Source of the DNA: Paraburkholderia atlantica
GTDB taxonomy: Bacteria > Pseudomonadota > Gammaproteobacteria > Burkholderiales > Burkholderiaceae
NCBI RefSeq assembly: GCF_009362785.1
Contig: NZ_WHNQ01000009.1
Span: 205,371 to 269,370 of the forward strand
Direction of reading: 5' to 3'
Length of the DNA stretch: 64,000 bases
The position numbers and the translations under genes are program-made. Shown piece after piece: positions 29,857 through 42,524 of the stretch (its first letter is position 1; the number at the start of each line of letters is the position of its first letter). The notes beneath the pieces are model-generated. The model searched no databases. It saw nothing but the letters and a program-made list of their open reading frames with translations, and was not told the DNA's origin.

Positions 29857-30303
29857 TCACTTGTGCTCGGCCGCGAGCCACTCCAGCACCGGAATTGTGG
29901 CCGGCAGCAACGGCGAGACATCCGCAGGCAAGCTCTGCCACACGAAGGCCTGGCCCTCACGCCCGTGCGGCTCGCCGGACCACTGCGTCACCTTGCAGAA
30001 GAAAAGGCGCACATACGCGTGCGGATAATCGTGTTCGAGCGTATGCCACAGATGGCTCGCCTCGACCTCGATTCCGAGCTCCTCGTGCAGCTCGCGCGCG
30101 AGCGCGGCCTCGACCGATTCGCCCGCTTCGAGCTTGCCGCCCGGAAACTCCCAATAGCCCTCGTACGGCTTGCCCGCCGGACGCTGGGCGAGCAGATAGC
30201 GGCCATCCGGCTGCACCAGCACGCCGACCGCGACTTCGGTGACGGGACGGCCAGCGCCGTTGGCGGCGGCGCGATTGCCCGCGCTTTTGCTAGCGTCGCT
30301 CAT
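29857..30303 (-). CDS. MutT-like Nudix hydrolase (8-oxo-dGTP diphosphatase type)
   Basis: 148 residues. The Nudix box GGKLEAGESVEAALARELHE plus EELGI is intact, and PAGKPYEGYWEFPGGK is the MutT-type lead-in. MutT cleans 8-oxo-dGTP from the nucleotide pool, but substrate cannot be fixed from sequence. In Neisseria and Burkholderia this gene follows the DUF815 ATPase; here the start overlaps that gene's stop by 4 bases, implying coupling. Confidence 0.9.
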   Translation of the reverse strand: MSDASKSAGNRAAANGAGRPVTEVAVGVLVQPDGRYLLAQRPAGKPYEGYWEFPGGKLEAGESVEAALARELHEELGIEVEASHLWHTLEHDYPHAYVRLFFCKVTQWSGEPHGREGQAFVWQSLPADVSPLLPATIPVLEWLAAEHK

Positions 30304-31169
30304 GCCGGCGTCTTACGGCCGGACCAGTCGCGCGCGAACTGCCACGCGACCCGCCCGGAGCGTGAGCCGCGTTCGAGCGCCCACACGAGCGCATCGCCGC
30401 GCGCCGCTTCGATCTCGGCGTCGTCGCAACCGAAATGGCGCAGCCAGTGCGCGATGATCGTCAGATAGTCGTCCTGCTTGAACGGATAGAAGCTGACCCA
30501 CAGCCCGAAACGCTCCGACAGCGAAATCTTCTCTTCGACCAGTTCACCCGGATGAATCTCGCCGTCCGACGTGTGCTTGTACGTCTCGTTGTCGCTCATG
30601 TACTCGGGCAGCAGATGGCGGCGGTTCGACGTCGCGTAGATCAGCACGTTGTCGGACTGCGCGGCGACCGAGCCGTCGAGCGCGACCTTCAGCGCCTTGT
30701 AGCCCGACTCGCCTTCTTCGAACGACAGGTCGTCGCAGAACACGATGAAGCGCTCCGGGCGCTTCGCGATCAGATCGACGATGTCGCCGAGGTCGTGCAG
30801 ATCGTCCTTGTCCACTTCGATCAGACGCAGGCCGTCTTTCGCGTACGCGTTCAGACACGCCTTGATCAGCGACGACTTGCCGGTACCCCGCGCGCCCGTC
30901 AGCAGCACGTTGTTGGCCGGCTGGCTGCGCACGAACTGGCGCGTGTTCTGTTCGATCAGCCCTTTCTGGCGATCGATGTTCTGCAGGTCGTCGAGCGTGA
31001 TCGACGAAATCGCGGGCACCGGCTGCAGGTAGCCGCGCCCCTGGCGCTTGCGCCAGCGAAAAGCGACCGCGGCCGCCCAGTCGATGTCCGGCTCGGCGGG
31101 CGGAAGCATCGCTTCCAGGCGGCCGAGCACGGCTTCGGCCCGGGTCAGAAACTGTTCGAGTTTGTCCAT
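30300..31169 (-). CDS. AAA-type ATP-binding protein, DUF815 family
   Basis: 289 residues. A P-loop ATPase with Walker A TGARGTGKSSLIKACL and Walker B RFIVFCDDLSFEEG, followed by the sensor-like IYATSNRRHLLPEYM. This is the DUF815 family; its cellular role is not established. It lies 37 bases downstream of argJ and overlaps the Nudix gene, so the two share a transcript. Confidence 0.88.
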   Translation of the reverse strand: MDKLEQFLTRAEAVLGRLEAMLPPAEPDIDWAAAVAFRWRKRQGRGYLQPVPAISSITLDDLQNIDRQKGLIEQNTRQFVRSQPANNVLLTGARGTGKSSLIKACLNAYAKDGLRLIEVDKDDLHDLGDIVDLIAKRPERFIVFCDDLSFEEGESGYKALKVALDGSVAAQSDNVLIYATSNRRHLLPEYMSDNETYKHTSDGEIHPGELVEEKISLSERFGLWVSFYPFKQDDYLTIIAHWLRHFGCDDAEIEAARGDALVWALERGSRSGRVAWQFARDWSGRKTPA

Positions 31170-31206
31170 GATAAGTGGGCGGCCAGCGGCCGCGCTTTGA
31201 ACCTGA

Positions 31207-32448
31207 TTACGAGCGGTAGTCGGCGTTGATGCTCACGTAGTCGTGCGACAAATCGCAGGTCCAGATCGTGGCTTGCGCATTGCCGCGGCCGAGCACCACG
31301 CGAATGCCGATCTCGCTCTTTTTCATCACGCGCTGGCCGTCTTCTTCGCGGTAGGCCGGGTTGCGGCCGCCGGCAGTCGCGACCAGCACGTCGTCGAGAT
31401 ACAGATCGATCTTGCCGACGTCGAGATCGTCCACGCCGGCATAGCCGATCGCCGCGAGAATGCGGCCGAGGTTCGGGTCCGATGCATAGAAGGCCGTCTT
31501 GACGAGCGGCGAGTGGCCGATCGCGTAGGCGATCTGGCGGCATTCGCCGACACTCGAGCCGCCTTCGACATGCACGGTCATGAACTTGGTCGCGCCTTCA
31601 CCATCGCGCACGATCAGTTGCGCGAGGCTCTGTGCGACCTCGGTCACCGCGTCGCGCAGCGCTGCATAAGCGGGCGAATCGGTGGACGTGATCGCGGGCA
31701 GGCTCGATTTGCCCGACGCGATCAGAATGAACGAATCGTTGGTCGACGTATCGCCATCGATCGTAATGCAGTTGAACGAGCGGTCCGCGACGTGCCTCAC
31801 GAGCTCGTCGAGCACCGGCTGCGCGACGGCTGCGTCGAACGCGAGGAAGCCGAGCATGGTCGCCATGTTCGGCTTGATCATGCCGGCGCCCTTGCTGATG
31901 CCGGTCAGCGTGACCGTGTGGCCGCCGATCGTGACTTGACGCGAGACCGCCTTCGGCAGCGTGTCGGTCGTCATGATCGACTGGGCCGCGTCGTACCAGT
32001 TCGCTTCCTTGCGGTTCGCGAGCGCGGCCGGCAAACCGGCCTTCAGACGATCGACCGGCAGAGGTTCGAGAATCACACCCGTCGAGAACGGCAGCACCTG
32101 CTCAGGCGCGATGTCGGCGAGGCGCGCGAGTTCCGCGCAGGTTTCGCGCGTCGCCGCGAGGCCCGGCTCGCCGGTGCCCGCGTTCGCGTTGCCGGTATTG
32201 ATCACCAGCGCGCGAATCGGCTTGCCGCCCGCGCGCACGCGCTGCAGGTTCTCGCGGCAGACCGTGACGGGCGCCGCGCAGAAACGGTTCTGCGTGAACA
32301 CGCCACCTACCGTCGCGCCTTCGTCGACGGAAATGACGAGCACGTCCTTGCGGTTCGGCTTGCGGATATTCGCTTCCGCCCAGCCTAGCGTGACGCCGGC
32401 GACGGGGTGGAGTTGAGCGGGATCGATCGAGGGAAAGTTGACAGCCAT
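31207..32448 (-). CDS. argJ: Bifunctional ornithine acetyltransferase / N-acetylglutamate synthase ArgJ
   Basis: Recycles the acetyl group in arginine synthesis (acetylornithine plus glutamate to ornithine plus acetylglutamate). 413 residues. The autocleavage site is intact in [12 protein letters not shown]: Thr197 becomes the N-terminal nucleophile of the beta chain. Whether it also uses acetyl-CoA cannot be read from sequence. It lies 152 bases downstream of secA. Confidence 0.95.
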   Translation of the reverse strand: MAVNFPSIDPAQLHPVAGVTLGWAEANIRKPNRKDVLVISVDEGATVGGVFTQNRFCAAPVTVCRENLQRVRAGGKPIRALVINTGNANAGTGEPGLAATRETCAELARLADIAPEQVLPFSTGVILEPLPVDRLKAGLPAALANRKEANWYDAAQSIMTTDTLPKAVSRQVTIGGHTVTLTGISKGAGMIKPNMATMLGFLAFDAAVAQPVLDELVRHVADRSFNCITIDGDTSTNDSFILIASGKSSLPAITSTDSPAYAALRDAVTEVAQSLAQLIVRDGEGATKFMTVHVEGGSSVGECRQIAYAIGHSPLVKTAFYASDPNLGRILAAIGYAGVDDLDVGKIDLYLDDVLVATAGGRNPAYREEDGQRVMKKSEIGIRVVLGRGNAQATIWTCDLSHDYVSINADYRS

Positions 32449-32469
32449 GGTCGCGACCTGTCGAAGAAA

Positions 32470-32489
32470 ATGCCGGCGGACGCCGGCAT
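32470..32489 (-). terminator. Possible weak terminator after secA
   Basis: ATGCCGGC/GCCGGCAT with a 4-base loop, followed on minus by TTTCTT. A second hairpin, GGCGCGC/GCGCGCC at 32572-32591, lies just after the secA stop. Both are upstream of argJ, so they could also be part of its leader. Confidence 0.4.
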
Positions 32490-32600
32490 CGGGGAAACGG
32501 AACTGATGACCCGGGCGTGTTGCCAGGTCACCCGCGAAATCAAAACGGCCAAGCGGCGCTTAAAACGATACGGCGCGCCCTGAAGCGCGCCGCGCCGGCG

Positions 32601-35423
<2,823 letters not shown>

Positions 35424-35692
35424 CGGATCGGTGTCTGCGTCGCGGCTTCGGCTGGCTCGCGGTGTGCGCTACGCGCATACCGCGCCTGGGTCGGAAAGTC
35501 CTCGGCGGCTTAGTCCAAGAGTGAATTCGAATCGGGCATTTTAGCACGCGCCTCCGGCTGCGCTCGTGTCGGAGCCGTGACGGCGCCGGCTCCGGCCAGC
35601 CCCGCCGGGCAACCTTCGGCGCCGTGCGGACCGGCTTCGCAAGCTGCCCGCGAGGTACAATCGCGGCGTGGGCGCGCATGGGGCGAGCTCAC

Positions 35693-36190
35693 ATGTCAAT
35701 CCCAAACATGAGCCGTTTTTCGTCCTTTTCAAGGCCGCCGAAGCAGTTCGATCTGCGCCGCCCGCAACCGCTCGCCGAGGTTCTCGGCCGTACGGACGCA
35801 TTCGCGGCGTTGCGCGCGGGCGTCGAGCAGATCGCCGCGCTCGAGAAGGATCTGCGCGAGCTTTTGCCCGATTACCTGGCGACTAGCGTCGAGCCCGGCT
35901 TCATCAAGGAGGGCGTGCTAGCCCTATTCGCTGCGCACAATGCGCTCGCGGCGCGTCTGCGGCATCTGGAGCCGCGGCTGCTGGCGGACTTGCAGCAGCG
36001 CGGCTGGCCCGTGCAGGCACTGAAGATTCGCGTGCGGCCGCAGCCTCTGAAGGAACCGCCGCCCGTCAAGCAGGCGCGCATGACGCCGGCCGGCGCCGCC
36101 GCGCTGCAGGCGTTGAGCGAGTCGCTCGAGCCGTCGCCGTTGCAGGAAGCGCTCGCGCGCATGGCTGCGCGGCATCGGCGCAATCGCTGA
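35693..36190 (+). CDS. dciA: DciA-family (DUF721) protein
   Basis: 165 residues with a DUF721 core (PQPLAEVLGRTDAFAALRAG and LEPRLLADLQQRGWPVQALKIRVRP). DciA is the helicase operator found in most bacteria that lack DnaC/DnaI and helps load DnaB. The ATG at 35693 follows GGGCGAG; a second ATG at 35708 is possible. It is divergent from secA and convergent with lpxC. In E. coli the secM gene occupies the corresponding spot before secA. Confidence 0.85.
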   Translation: MSIPNMSRFSSFSRPPKQFDLRRPQPLAEVLGRTDAFAALRAGVEQIAALEKDLRELLPDYLATSVEPGFIKEGVLALFAAHNALAARLRHLEPRLLADLQQRGWPVQALKIRVRPQPLKEPPPVKQARMTPAGAAALQALSESLEPSPLQEALARMAARHRRNR

Positions 36191-36200
36191 ACGCTGAACG

Positions 36201-36228
36201 AAAAAACGGCCCCGAGGGGCCGTTTTTC
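36201..36228. terminator. Bidirectional terminator between dciA and lpxC
   Basis: A perfect AAAAACGGCCCC/GGGGCCGTTTTT inverted repeat separated by GA, with A- and T-runs on both sides. Confidence 0.92.
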
Positions 36229-36252
36229 ATTTGCCTGCCTGTCACGCTAGCT

Positions 36253-37170
36253 TTATGCGAACGCCGTCTGCGTCTCGTACGCGAAGCCGCGCGGGGCCTT
36301 CTGCGTGTCGTCGAAAGTGACGATTTCGTACGAGTCTTCGTGCGCGAGCAGCTCACGCAGCAGCGCGTTGTTCAGGCCGTGGCCCGACTTGTACGCGGTG
36401 TACGACGCGAGCAGCGGGTGACCGATCACGTACAGGTCGCCGATCGCGTCGAGCATCTTGTGCTTGACGAACTCGTCGTCGTAACGCAGGCCGTCGTTGT
36501 TCAGGATGCGGTACTCGTCGAGCACGATCGCATTGTCCATGCTGCCGCCGCGCGCGAGGCCGAGCTCACGCATCATTTCCACTTCATGCGCGAAGCCGAA
36601 CGTGCGGGCGCGCGCGATTTCGCGCACATACGACGTGTTGGCGAAATCCACTTCCAGCGCCTGGCCGGTTTTGTCCACGGCCGGGTGACGGAAGTCGATC
36701 GTGAACTTGAGCTTGAAGCCGAAGTACGGATCGAGGCGCGCGAACTTGTCGCCGTCGCGGATTTCGATCGGCTTCGTGACCTTGATGAATTTCTTCGGCG
36801 CGTTCTGCTCTTCGATGCCCGCCGACTGGATCAGGAACACGAACGAACCCGCACTGCCGTCCATGATCGGGATTTCTTCGGCGGTGACGTCGACGTAAAG
36901 ATTGTCGATGCCAAGACCGGCGCAGGCGGACATCAGATGCTCGATGGTCGACACGCGCGCGCCGTCTTTCTGCAACACGGAAGCCAGACGCGTATCGCCA
37001 ATCGCCATCGCCGACGCAGGAATGTCCACCGGCGTGGGCAAATCCACGCGCGAAAACACGATGCCAGTGTCCGGCCCCGCCGGACGGAGCGTCAGATTGA
37101 CTTTACGGCCGGAGTGCAACCCGATGCCGACAGTCTTGACGATCGATTTGATTGTGCGCTGCTTCAACAT
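36253..37170 (-). CDS. lpxC: UDP-3-O-acyl-N-acetylglucosamine deacetylase LpxC
   Basis: The committed zinc-dependent step of lipid A synthesis. 305 residues. The start [20 protein letters not shown] is typical. Zinc and catalytic residues lie in [12 protein letters not shown], in the HKMLDAIGD motif (HKxxD), and in the later [13 protein letters not shown]. It is downstream of ftsZ and a peroxiredoxin on the same strand, with its own probable -10. Confidence 0.97.
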   Translation of the reverse strand: MLKQRTIKSIVKTVGIGLHSGRKVNLTLRPAGPDTGIVFSRVDLPTPVDIPASAMAIGDTRLASVLQKDGARVSTIEHLMSACAGLGIDNLYVDVTAEEIPIMDGSAGSFVFLIQSAGIEEQNAPKKFIKVTKPIEIRDGDKFARLDPYFGFKLKFTIDFRHPAVDKTGQALEVDFANTSYVREIARARTFGFAHEVEMMRELGLARGGSMDNAIVLDEYRILNNDGLRYDDEFVKHKMLDAIGDLYVIGHPLLASYTAYKSGHGLNNALLRELLAHEDSYEIVTFDDTQKAPRGFAYETQTAFA

Positions 37171-37226
37171 GGTGGTCTTCTGTTCGATTGAAAATCCTAA
37201 TCAGGACTTTTTATTCCATAGCGCGA

Positions 37227-37232
37227 ATTATA
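37227..37232 (-). promoter_or_regulatory. Probable -10 element for lpxC
   Basis: A perfect TATAAT on minus, 57 bases upstream of the lpxC ATG, in an AT-rich pocket. No good -35 is seen at standard spacing. Confidence 0.45.
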
Positions 37233-37320
37233 CTCCAATCCCCAGACCAGCGTCTTTGCGGGGAACGTGACAATCTGTTTCGCTGCATTACCCATTGGAC
37301 TTAGCGACGGAAAGCGTGAC

Positions 37321-37362
37321 GGGCCGATGCCCCGGAACGGAGGCGTTTCCGGTCATCGGCCC
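37321..37362. other. Nested stem-loop between peroxiredoxin gene and lpxC
   Basis: Outer stem GGGCCGATG/CATCGGCCC and inner stem CCGGAA/TTCCGG. No T-run follows on minus. It is either the 3' end of the ftsZ-peroxiredoxin transcript or part of a longer lpxC leader. Confidence 0.5.
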
Positions 37363-37457
37363 GCGTAACGGCCTGTCACAAAAGCGTCGCAATCACCGTT
37401 GCCGTCACGCCACGCGGCATAAGCACGCGGGTCGCGGCGACGGTGCGACGTCAGCAA

Positions 37458-37961
37458 CTAGCTCAACGTGGCGAGAATACTCGCTGCATCGCTGACTTCA
37501 AATTTGCCGGCAGCCTCGACGTTCAGCGTCTTGACCACGCCGTCGTCGACCACCATCGCGTAGCGCAAGGAACGAATCCCCATGCCGCGCGCCGACAGAT
37601 CCTGCTCCAGACCAAGCGCCCGTGTAAAAGCCGCACTACCGTCCGCCATCATGCGCACCTTGCCCGAGGTGTGCTGATCGCGTCCCCACGCGCCCATCAC
37701 GAACGCGTCGTTGACGGACACGCACCAGATTTCGTCGATGCCGGCAGCGCGCAACTGCTCGGCATGCTCGACATAGCCCGGTACATGTTTGGCCGAACAG
37801 GTCGGCGTGAACGCGCCGGGCAATCCGAAGATCACCACGCGTTTGCCCGCCGTCTGCTCGCGCACGTCGAAACTGTTCGGTCCGATCGTGCAGCCCGCCC
37901 GGTCGTCTTCGACATACTCGAAGAGCGTCGCGTCGGGCAGCTTTTCACCTTCCTTGATCAT
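37458..37961 (-). CDS. Peroxiredoxin (Prx5-type)
   Basis: 167 residues. The peroxidatic Cys55 sits in LPGAFTPTCSAKHVPGY (PxxxTxxC). Prx5-type enzymes reduce peroxides with glutathione/glutaredoxin or thioredoxin; which is used here is not visible. It lies between ftsZ (264 bases upstream) and lpxC, a position empty in E. coli. Confidence 0.93.
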   Translation of the reverse strand: MIKEGEKLPDATLFEYVEDDRAGCTIGPNSFDVREQTAGKRVVIFGLPGAFTPTCSAKHVPGYVEHAEQLRAAGIDEIWCVSVNDAFVMGAWGRDQHTSGKVRMMADGSAAFTRALGLEQDLSARGMGIRSLRYAMVVDDGVVKTLNVEAAGKFEVSDAASILATLS

Positions 37962-38225
37962 GCTCAGTCCTTTGCATCGATGCGAAGCACGCTCGCACGT
38001 CCTCGTGTCGCAGTGAATATCGGTTCGGCCGTATCAACTATAAGCCACACCGTGCGGCGGCAGTCACTCCGTCCGCTTCGCGAATCCGCAGAGGGCAGTT
38101 GCCCCTGCCGCGAACCAGACGATACGCGACCTGCTTGCCGTTCACCCGCCACGCTCGTGCGTTCGTCCGCCAGCGCTGCACTTGCGACCCCAGTCGCAGC
38201 GCGGCAACGAAGCCTGCCCGTGCGC

Positions 38226-39428
38226 TCAGTCCGCCTGCTTGCGCAGGAATGCCGGAATGTCGTACGTATCGACGCCCTTTTCCTGCAGCGCCTGCACGTG
38301 CGAGGCCGCCGTGTCGCGCGACGTGCGCCACACCGCCGGCGTGTCGAGCGCGCCGTAGTCGGCCGTGCTGGCATGGCCCGCCGCCGGTGCGTACGCTGCG
38401 TGCGCCATCGCGCCGACCGGCTGGTTGTCGGTGCCGGTGCGCAGCAGCGTCATCGGTGCCGATTGCTGCTTCTTCGCAGCGCGGCCGAGACCCGTTGCCA
38501 CGACCGTCACGCGCAGCGCGTCGCCCATTGCATCGTCGTACACGGCGCCGAAGATCACCGTGGCATCTTCCGCGGCATAGCTCTTGATCGTGTTCATCAC
38601 TTCGCGCGTTTCCGACAGACGCAGCGAACGGCTCGACGTGATGTTGACCAGCACGCCACGCGCGCCAGACAGATCGACGCCCTCCAGCAGCGGGCTCGCG
38701 ACGGCCTGTTCGGCCGCGAGACGCGCGCGATCGACACCGGCAACCGTCGCCGTGCCCATCATCGCCTTGCCCTGCTCGCCCATCACGGTCTTCACGTCTT
38801 CGAAGTCGACGTTGACGAGACCGTCGACGTTGATGATTTCCGCAATGCCCGCAACCGCGTTGTTCAGAACGTCGTCAGCGCACTGGAAGCACTTGTCCAT
38901 CTCGGCGTCGTCGCCCATCACCTCGAACAGCTTGTCGTTCAACACGACGATCAGCGAGTCGACGTGATCCTCCAGTTGCTGCGAACCGGCTTCCGCCACG
39001 CGCATGCGCTTGCCGCCTTCGAATTCGAACGGCTTGCTGACGACGCCGACGGTCAAAATACCCATTTCCTTCGCGATCTGCGCGACGACCGGTGCCGCGC
39101 CAGTGCCGGTGCCGCCACCCATGCCGGCGGTGATGAACACCATGTGCGCGCCGCGCAGTGCGTCGGCGATACGCTCGCGTGCTTCTTCAGCGGCTGCGCG
39201 GCCCATTTCCGGCTTCGCGCCAGCGCCCAGACCCGTGTTGCCGAGCTGGATCACCGCGGTGGCGCGCGAACGCGACAGTGCCTGCGCGTCCGTGTTCATC
39301 ACGATGAAGTCGACGCCTTGCACGCCTTTGTTGATCATGTGCTGAACGGCATTGCCGCCAGCGCCACCGACTCCGACGACCTTGATGATCGTGCCGCTCG
39401 TTTCGGTTTCCAGCATCTGGAATTCCAT
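38226..39428 (-). CDS. ftsZ: Cell division GTPase FtsZ
   Basis: The tubulin homologue that forms the Z-ring. 400 residues: the GTP-binding region GVGGAGGNAVQHM and tubulin signature GGGTGTGAAPV, the T7 region NVDFEDVKTVM, a variable linker (about 320-385), and the conserved C-terminal peptide YDIPAFLRKQAD that binds FtsA/ZipA. The ATG at 39428 has GGAGG upstream; an upstream in-frame start is not supported by family alignment. Confidence 0.98.
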   Translation of the reverse strand: MEFQMLETETSGTIIKVVGVGGAGGNAVQHMINKGVQGVDFIVMNTDAQALSRSRATAVIQLGNTGLGAGAKPEMGRAAAEEARERIADALRGAHMVFITAGMGGGTGTGAAPVVAQIAKEMGILTVGVVSKPFEFEGGKRMRVAEAGSQQLEDHVDSLIVVLNDKLFEVMGDDAEMDKCFQCADDVLNNAVAGIAEIINVDGLVNVDFEDVKTVMGEQGKAMMGTATVAGVDRARLAAEQAVASPLLEGVDLSGARGVLVNITSSRSLRLSETREVMNTIKSYAAEDATVIFGAVYDDAMGDALRVTVVATGLGRAAKKQQSAPMTLLRTGTDNQPVGAMAHAAYAPAAGHASTADYGALDTPAVWRTSRDTAASHVQALQEKGVDTYDIPAFLRKQAD

Positions 39429-39544
39429 GTTGCCTCCGTCAAGATAAAAAGTTACTGCCACTCGGCGTTATCCGGCAGGAGATCGGGCAACCTCCTGTCG
39501 CGCACCGGCCGCCGGCACCAGCGCGAATTTCTCGAAACCCTTAG

Positions 39545-40777
39545 TCAGAAGTTGCCGAGGAACCAGTCCTTCATGCGCGAGAACACCTGTCCCATCGACC
39601 CCGACTGCACTGCAACCTTGCGCCCGCGCATGCGCTGCGAGCGTCCTTCGACGAGCAAGCCCATCGCCGTCGAATAGCGCGGATTGCGCACGACGTCGGC
39701 GAGACCGCCCGCGTATTCCGGCACGCCAATGCGTACCGGCTTCAGGAAAATGTCCTCACCGAGCTCGACCATGCCGATCATCATCGACGCGCCGCCCGTC
39801 AGCACGACGCCCGAGCTCAGCAGCTCCTCGTAACCCGACTCGCGCACCACCTGCTGCACGAGCGAAAACAGTTCTTCGACGCGCGGCTCGATCACGGCCG
39901 CCAGCGCCTGGCGCGACAGCGTGCGCGGACCGCGCTCGCCGAGACCCGGCACTTCGATCATCTCGTCCGGATCGGCGAGCGCCTGCTTGGCGATGCCGTA
40001 GTCGACCTTGATGTCTTCGGCATCCGGCGTCGGCGTGCGCAGCGCCATTGCGATGTCGCTGGTGATCTGGTCGCCGGCGATCGGAATCACGGCGGTGTGG
40101 CGGATCGCGCCTTCGCTGAAGATCGCGATGTCCGTCGTGCCGCCGCCGATGTCGACCAGCACCACACCCAGTTCCTTTTCGTCTTCCGTCAGCACCGCCA
40201 GCGACGACGCGAGCGGCTGCAGGATCAGGTCGTTCACTTCGAGGCCGCAGCGGCGCACGCACTTGACGATGTTCTGCGCCGCGCTGACCGCGCCGGTGAC
40301 GATATGCACCTTCACTTCGAGGCGGATGCCGCTCATGCCGATCGGCTCGCGCACATCTTCCTGACCGTCGATGATGAATTCCTGCGTGAGGATATGCAGC
40401 ACCTGCTGATCGGTCGGGATGTTGATCGCCTTGGCCGTTTCGATCACGCGCGCAACGTCCGCCTGCGTGACTTCCTTCTCCTTGATCGCGACCATGCCGC
40501 TCGAATTGAAGCTGCGGATATGGCTGCCGGCGATCCCGGTGAACACGTTCGTGATCTTGCAGTCGGCCATCAGCTCGGCTTCCTCGAGCGCGCGCTGAAT
40601 CGACTGCACGGTGGCTTCGATGTTCACCACCACGCCCTTCTTGAGCCCCTTCGATTCGCTCTGGCCGAGACCGATCACCTCGTAGTGACCCTCGCCCTTC
40701 AACTCGGCGACGATGGCCACTACCTTCGACGTCCCGATGTCGAGGGCGACCAGCAGATCCTTATAGTCTTTACTCAT
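39545..40777 (-). CDS. ftsA: Cell division protein FtsA
   Basis: An actin-like membrane tether for FtsZ. 410 residues with VALDIGTSKVVAIVAE (phosphate 1), VDIGGGTTDIAIF (phosphate 2) and VLTGGASMM (adenosine). The last 16 residues (GQVFSRMKDWFLGNF) form the amphipathic membrane-targeting helix. It lies between ftsQ and ftsZ with short spacers. Confidence 0.98.
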   Translation of the reverse strand: MSKDYKDLLVALDIGTSKVVAIVAELKGEGHYEVIGLGQSESKGLKKGVVVNIEATVQSIQRALEEAELMADCKITNVFTGIAGSHIRSFNSSGMVAIKEKEVTQADVARVIETAKAINIPTDQQVLHILTQEFIIDGQEDVREPIGMSGIRLEVKVHIVTGAVSAAQNIVKCVRRCGLEVNDLILQPLASSLAVLTEDEKELGVVLVDIGGGTTDIAIFSEGAIRHTAVIPIAGDQITSDIAMALRTPTPDAEDIKVDYGIAKQALADPDEMIEVPGLGERGPRTLSRQALAAVIEPRVEELFSLVQQVVRESGYEELLSSGVVLTGGASMMIGMVELGEDIFLKPVRIGVPEYAGGLADVVRNPRYSTAMGLLVEGRSQRMRGRKVAVQSGSMGQVFSRMKDWFLGNF

Positions 40778-40804
40778 AGCGTGCTCAGTGCGTGTGATGT
40801 CCGT

Positions 40805-41557
40805 TTACTTCTTGCCCTTGTCGGGTTCGCTGATGAAGCGCATGCCAGCGGCACGAATCGCGAAACCGTTCGGATAGCGCAAGTCCGCATTCTCGATATC
40901 CTTTCCCCAACGTTGCGTCACCGCGCCCCATGCCGCGGTCAGGCGCTTGCTGCGATCGGCCAGCGTGTCCTGATTGCGTTCGCGGCCCAACTCCACCTGC
41001 GTGCCGTTCGACAGCTTCACCGTCCACGCGTAGCGCGGCGACAGCGTCACTTCCTCGGGCGTCGCGTTGATCGCCGCGAACCACTTCTGGAAGTCGTGAT
41101 AACGCGCGACGACTTCCTTCGCCGTACCGTCCGGGCCGTCGAACGCGGGCAGCTCTTCGTCGAGTTCGCCCTGGTTCGCGGTGAACAGCTCGCCGTCGAC
41201 GCTTACCAGCTGATCGCTGCCCCACGTCCCTAGCGGCTTGTACTCCTCGAGCGTGACAGCCAGCGCATTCGGCCACACGCGCCGCACGCTCGCGTGACGC
41301 ACCCACGGCATCTGCTCGAACGCCTGACGCGCGGCGTCGAGATCGACCGTGAAGTAGTTGCCCTTCAGGCGCCCCACGACGCCGGCGCGCACCGTCGGCG
41401 AATTGATGTGCTCGGTATCTCCGTCGATCTGGATCTCGCGCAGCGCGAAGTTCGGGCGCTGGATCAGCCAGTAACCGCCCGCCGCCAGCAGCACGAGCAC
41501 CAGCAACGCGTGCAGCGCGTTGGTGGCGAGATTGAGCTGGCGAACGTTGTTCCACAT
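40805..41557 (-). CDS. ftsQ: Cell division protein FtsQ
   Basis: A bitopic divisome protein linking early and late components. 250 residues: a short cytoplasmic start, a transmembrane helix (about 15-33), a POTRA domain (about 38-107, IDGDTEHINSPTVRAGVVG) and the FtsQ domain. Confidence 0.95.
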   Translation of the reverse strand: MWNNVRQLNLATNALHALLVLVLLAAGGYWLIQRPNFALREIQIDGDTEHINSPTVRAGVVGRLKGNYFTVDLDAARQAFEQMPWVRHASVRRVWPNALAVTLEEYKPLGTWGSDQLVSVDGELFTANQGELDEELPAFDGPDGTAKEVVARYHDFQKWFAAINATPEEVTLSPRYAWTVKLSNGTQVELGRERNQDTLADRSKRLTAAWGAVTQRWGKDIENADLRYPNGFAIRAAGMRFISEPDKGKK

Positions 41558-41581
41558 GGTGTTGCTTGCGCTTACCTTTGG

Positions 41582-42523
41582 TTAATCCTGCAGCGTCAGC
41601 GCCAACACGCCGACCACGAGTTCCTGATAGCTGATGCCGACCGCGCGCGCCGCTTTCGGCGGCAGCGAGTGATCGGTCATGCCAGGCGCCGTGTTCACCT
41701 CGAGGAAGTACGGCTTGCCTTCGCCATCGAGCATGAAGTCAGCGCGGCCCCAGTCGGTGCAGCCGAGCACGTCGAACGCGCGGCGCGCGAGCACTTTCAG
41801 GCGCGCTTCTTCTTCGGAGCCGAGACCGCACGGAATCAGATACTGCGTGTCGTTGGCGATGTACTTCGCGTGATAGTCGTAAAACTCGCCGGCCGGCACG
41901 ATGCGGATCACCGGCAGGTCCAGATTGCCGGCGATGCAAGCGGTGTACTCGCCGCCGCCTTCGATGCTCTTCTCAACCACGACGATACGGTCGTACTTCA
42001 CGGCCTCGATCAACGCGGCCGGCAGCGCGTCCGCGCTCTTCACCTTGATCACGGCGACGCTCGAACCTTCGCTCGCCGGCTTCACGAACAGCGGCAGACC
42101 GAGCTTCGCGACGATCTCTTTCGCGCGCGCTTCGTAGTCGTCACCGCGCAGCACCGCTTCGAACGGCGGCGTCGGAATGCCGAGCTGCTGCCACACGAGC
42201 TTGGTGCGGAACTTGTCGAGACCGAGCGCCGAGCCGAGCACGCCGCTACCCGTGTAGCGGATGCCGTAAAAATCGAGCGCGCCCTGGATCTGGCCGTTTT
42301 CGCCGTAGCCGCCATGCAGCGCGTTGAATGCGCGCACGAAGCCTTCGTCCTTCAACGCCGACAGCGGACGCTCGGCCGGATCGAACGGATGCGCGTCGAC
42401 GCCGGCGTCGCGCAGACCTTGCAACACGAGGCGCCCGGAATTGAGCGACACTTCGCGCTCGGCGGAATTACCACCGAGCAGCACGGCCACCTTGCCGAAT
42501 TGTTTGGGATCGATACTGCTCAT
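41582..42523 (-). CDS. ddl: D-alanine--D-alanine ligase
   Basis: An ATP-grasp enzyme that makes the D-Ala-D-Ala dipeptide for peptidoglycan. 313 residues, with [19 protein letters not shown] at the N-terminus, [17 protein letters not shown] in the ATP-grasp region, and [15 protein letters not shown] near the C-terminus. It starts one base after murC ends. Confidence 0.97.
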   Translation of the reverse strand: MSSIDPKQFGKVAVLLGGNSAEREVSLNSGRLVLQGLRDAGVDAHPFDPAERPLSALKDEGFVRAFNALHGGYGENGQIQGALDFYGIRYTGSGVLGSALGLDKFRTKLVWQQLGIPTPPFEAVLRGDDYEARAKEIVAKLGLPLFVKPASEGSSVAVIKVKSADALPAALIEAVKYDRIVVVEKSIEGGGEYTACIAGNLDLPVIRIVPAGEFYDYHAKYIANDTQYLIPCGLGSEEEARLKVLARRAFDVLGCTDWGRADFMLDGEGKPYFLEVNTAPGMTDHSLPPKAARAVGISYQELVVGVLALTLQD

Positions 42524-42524
42524 C

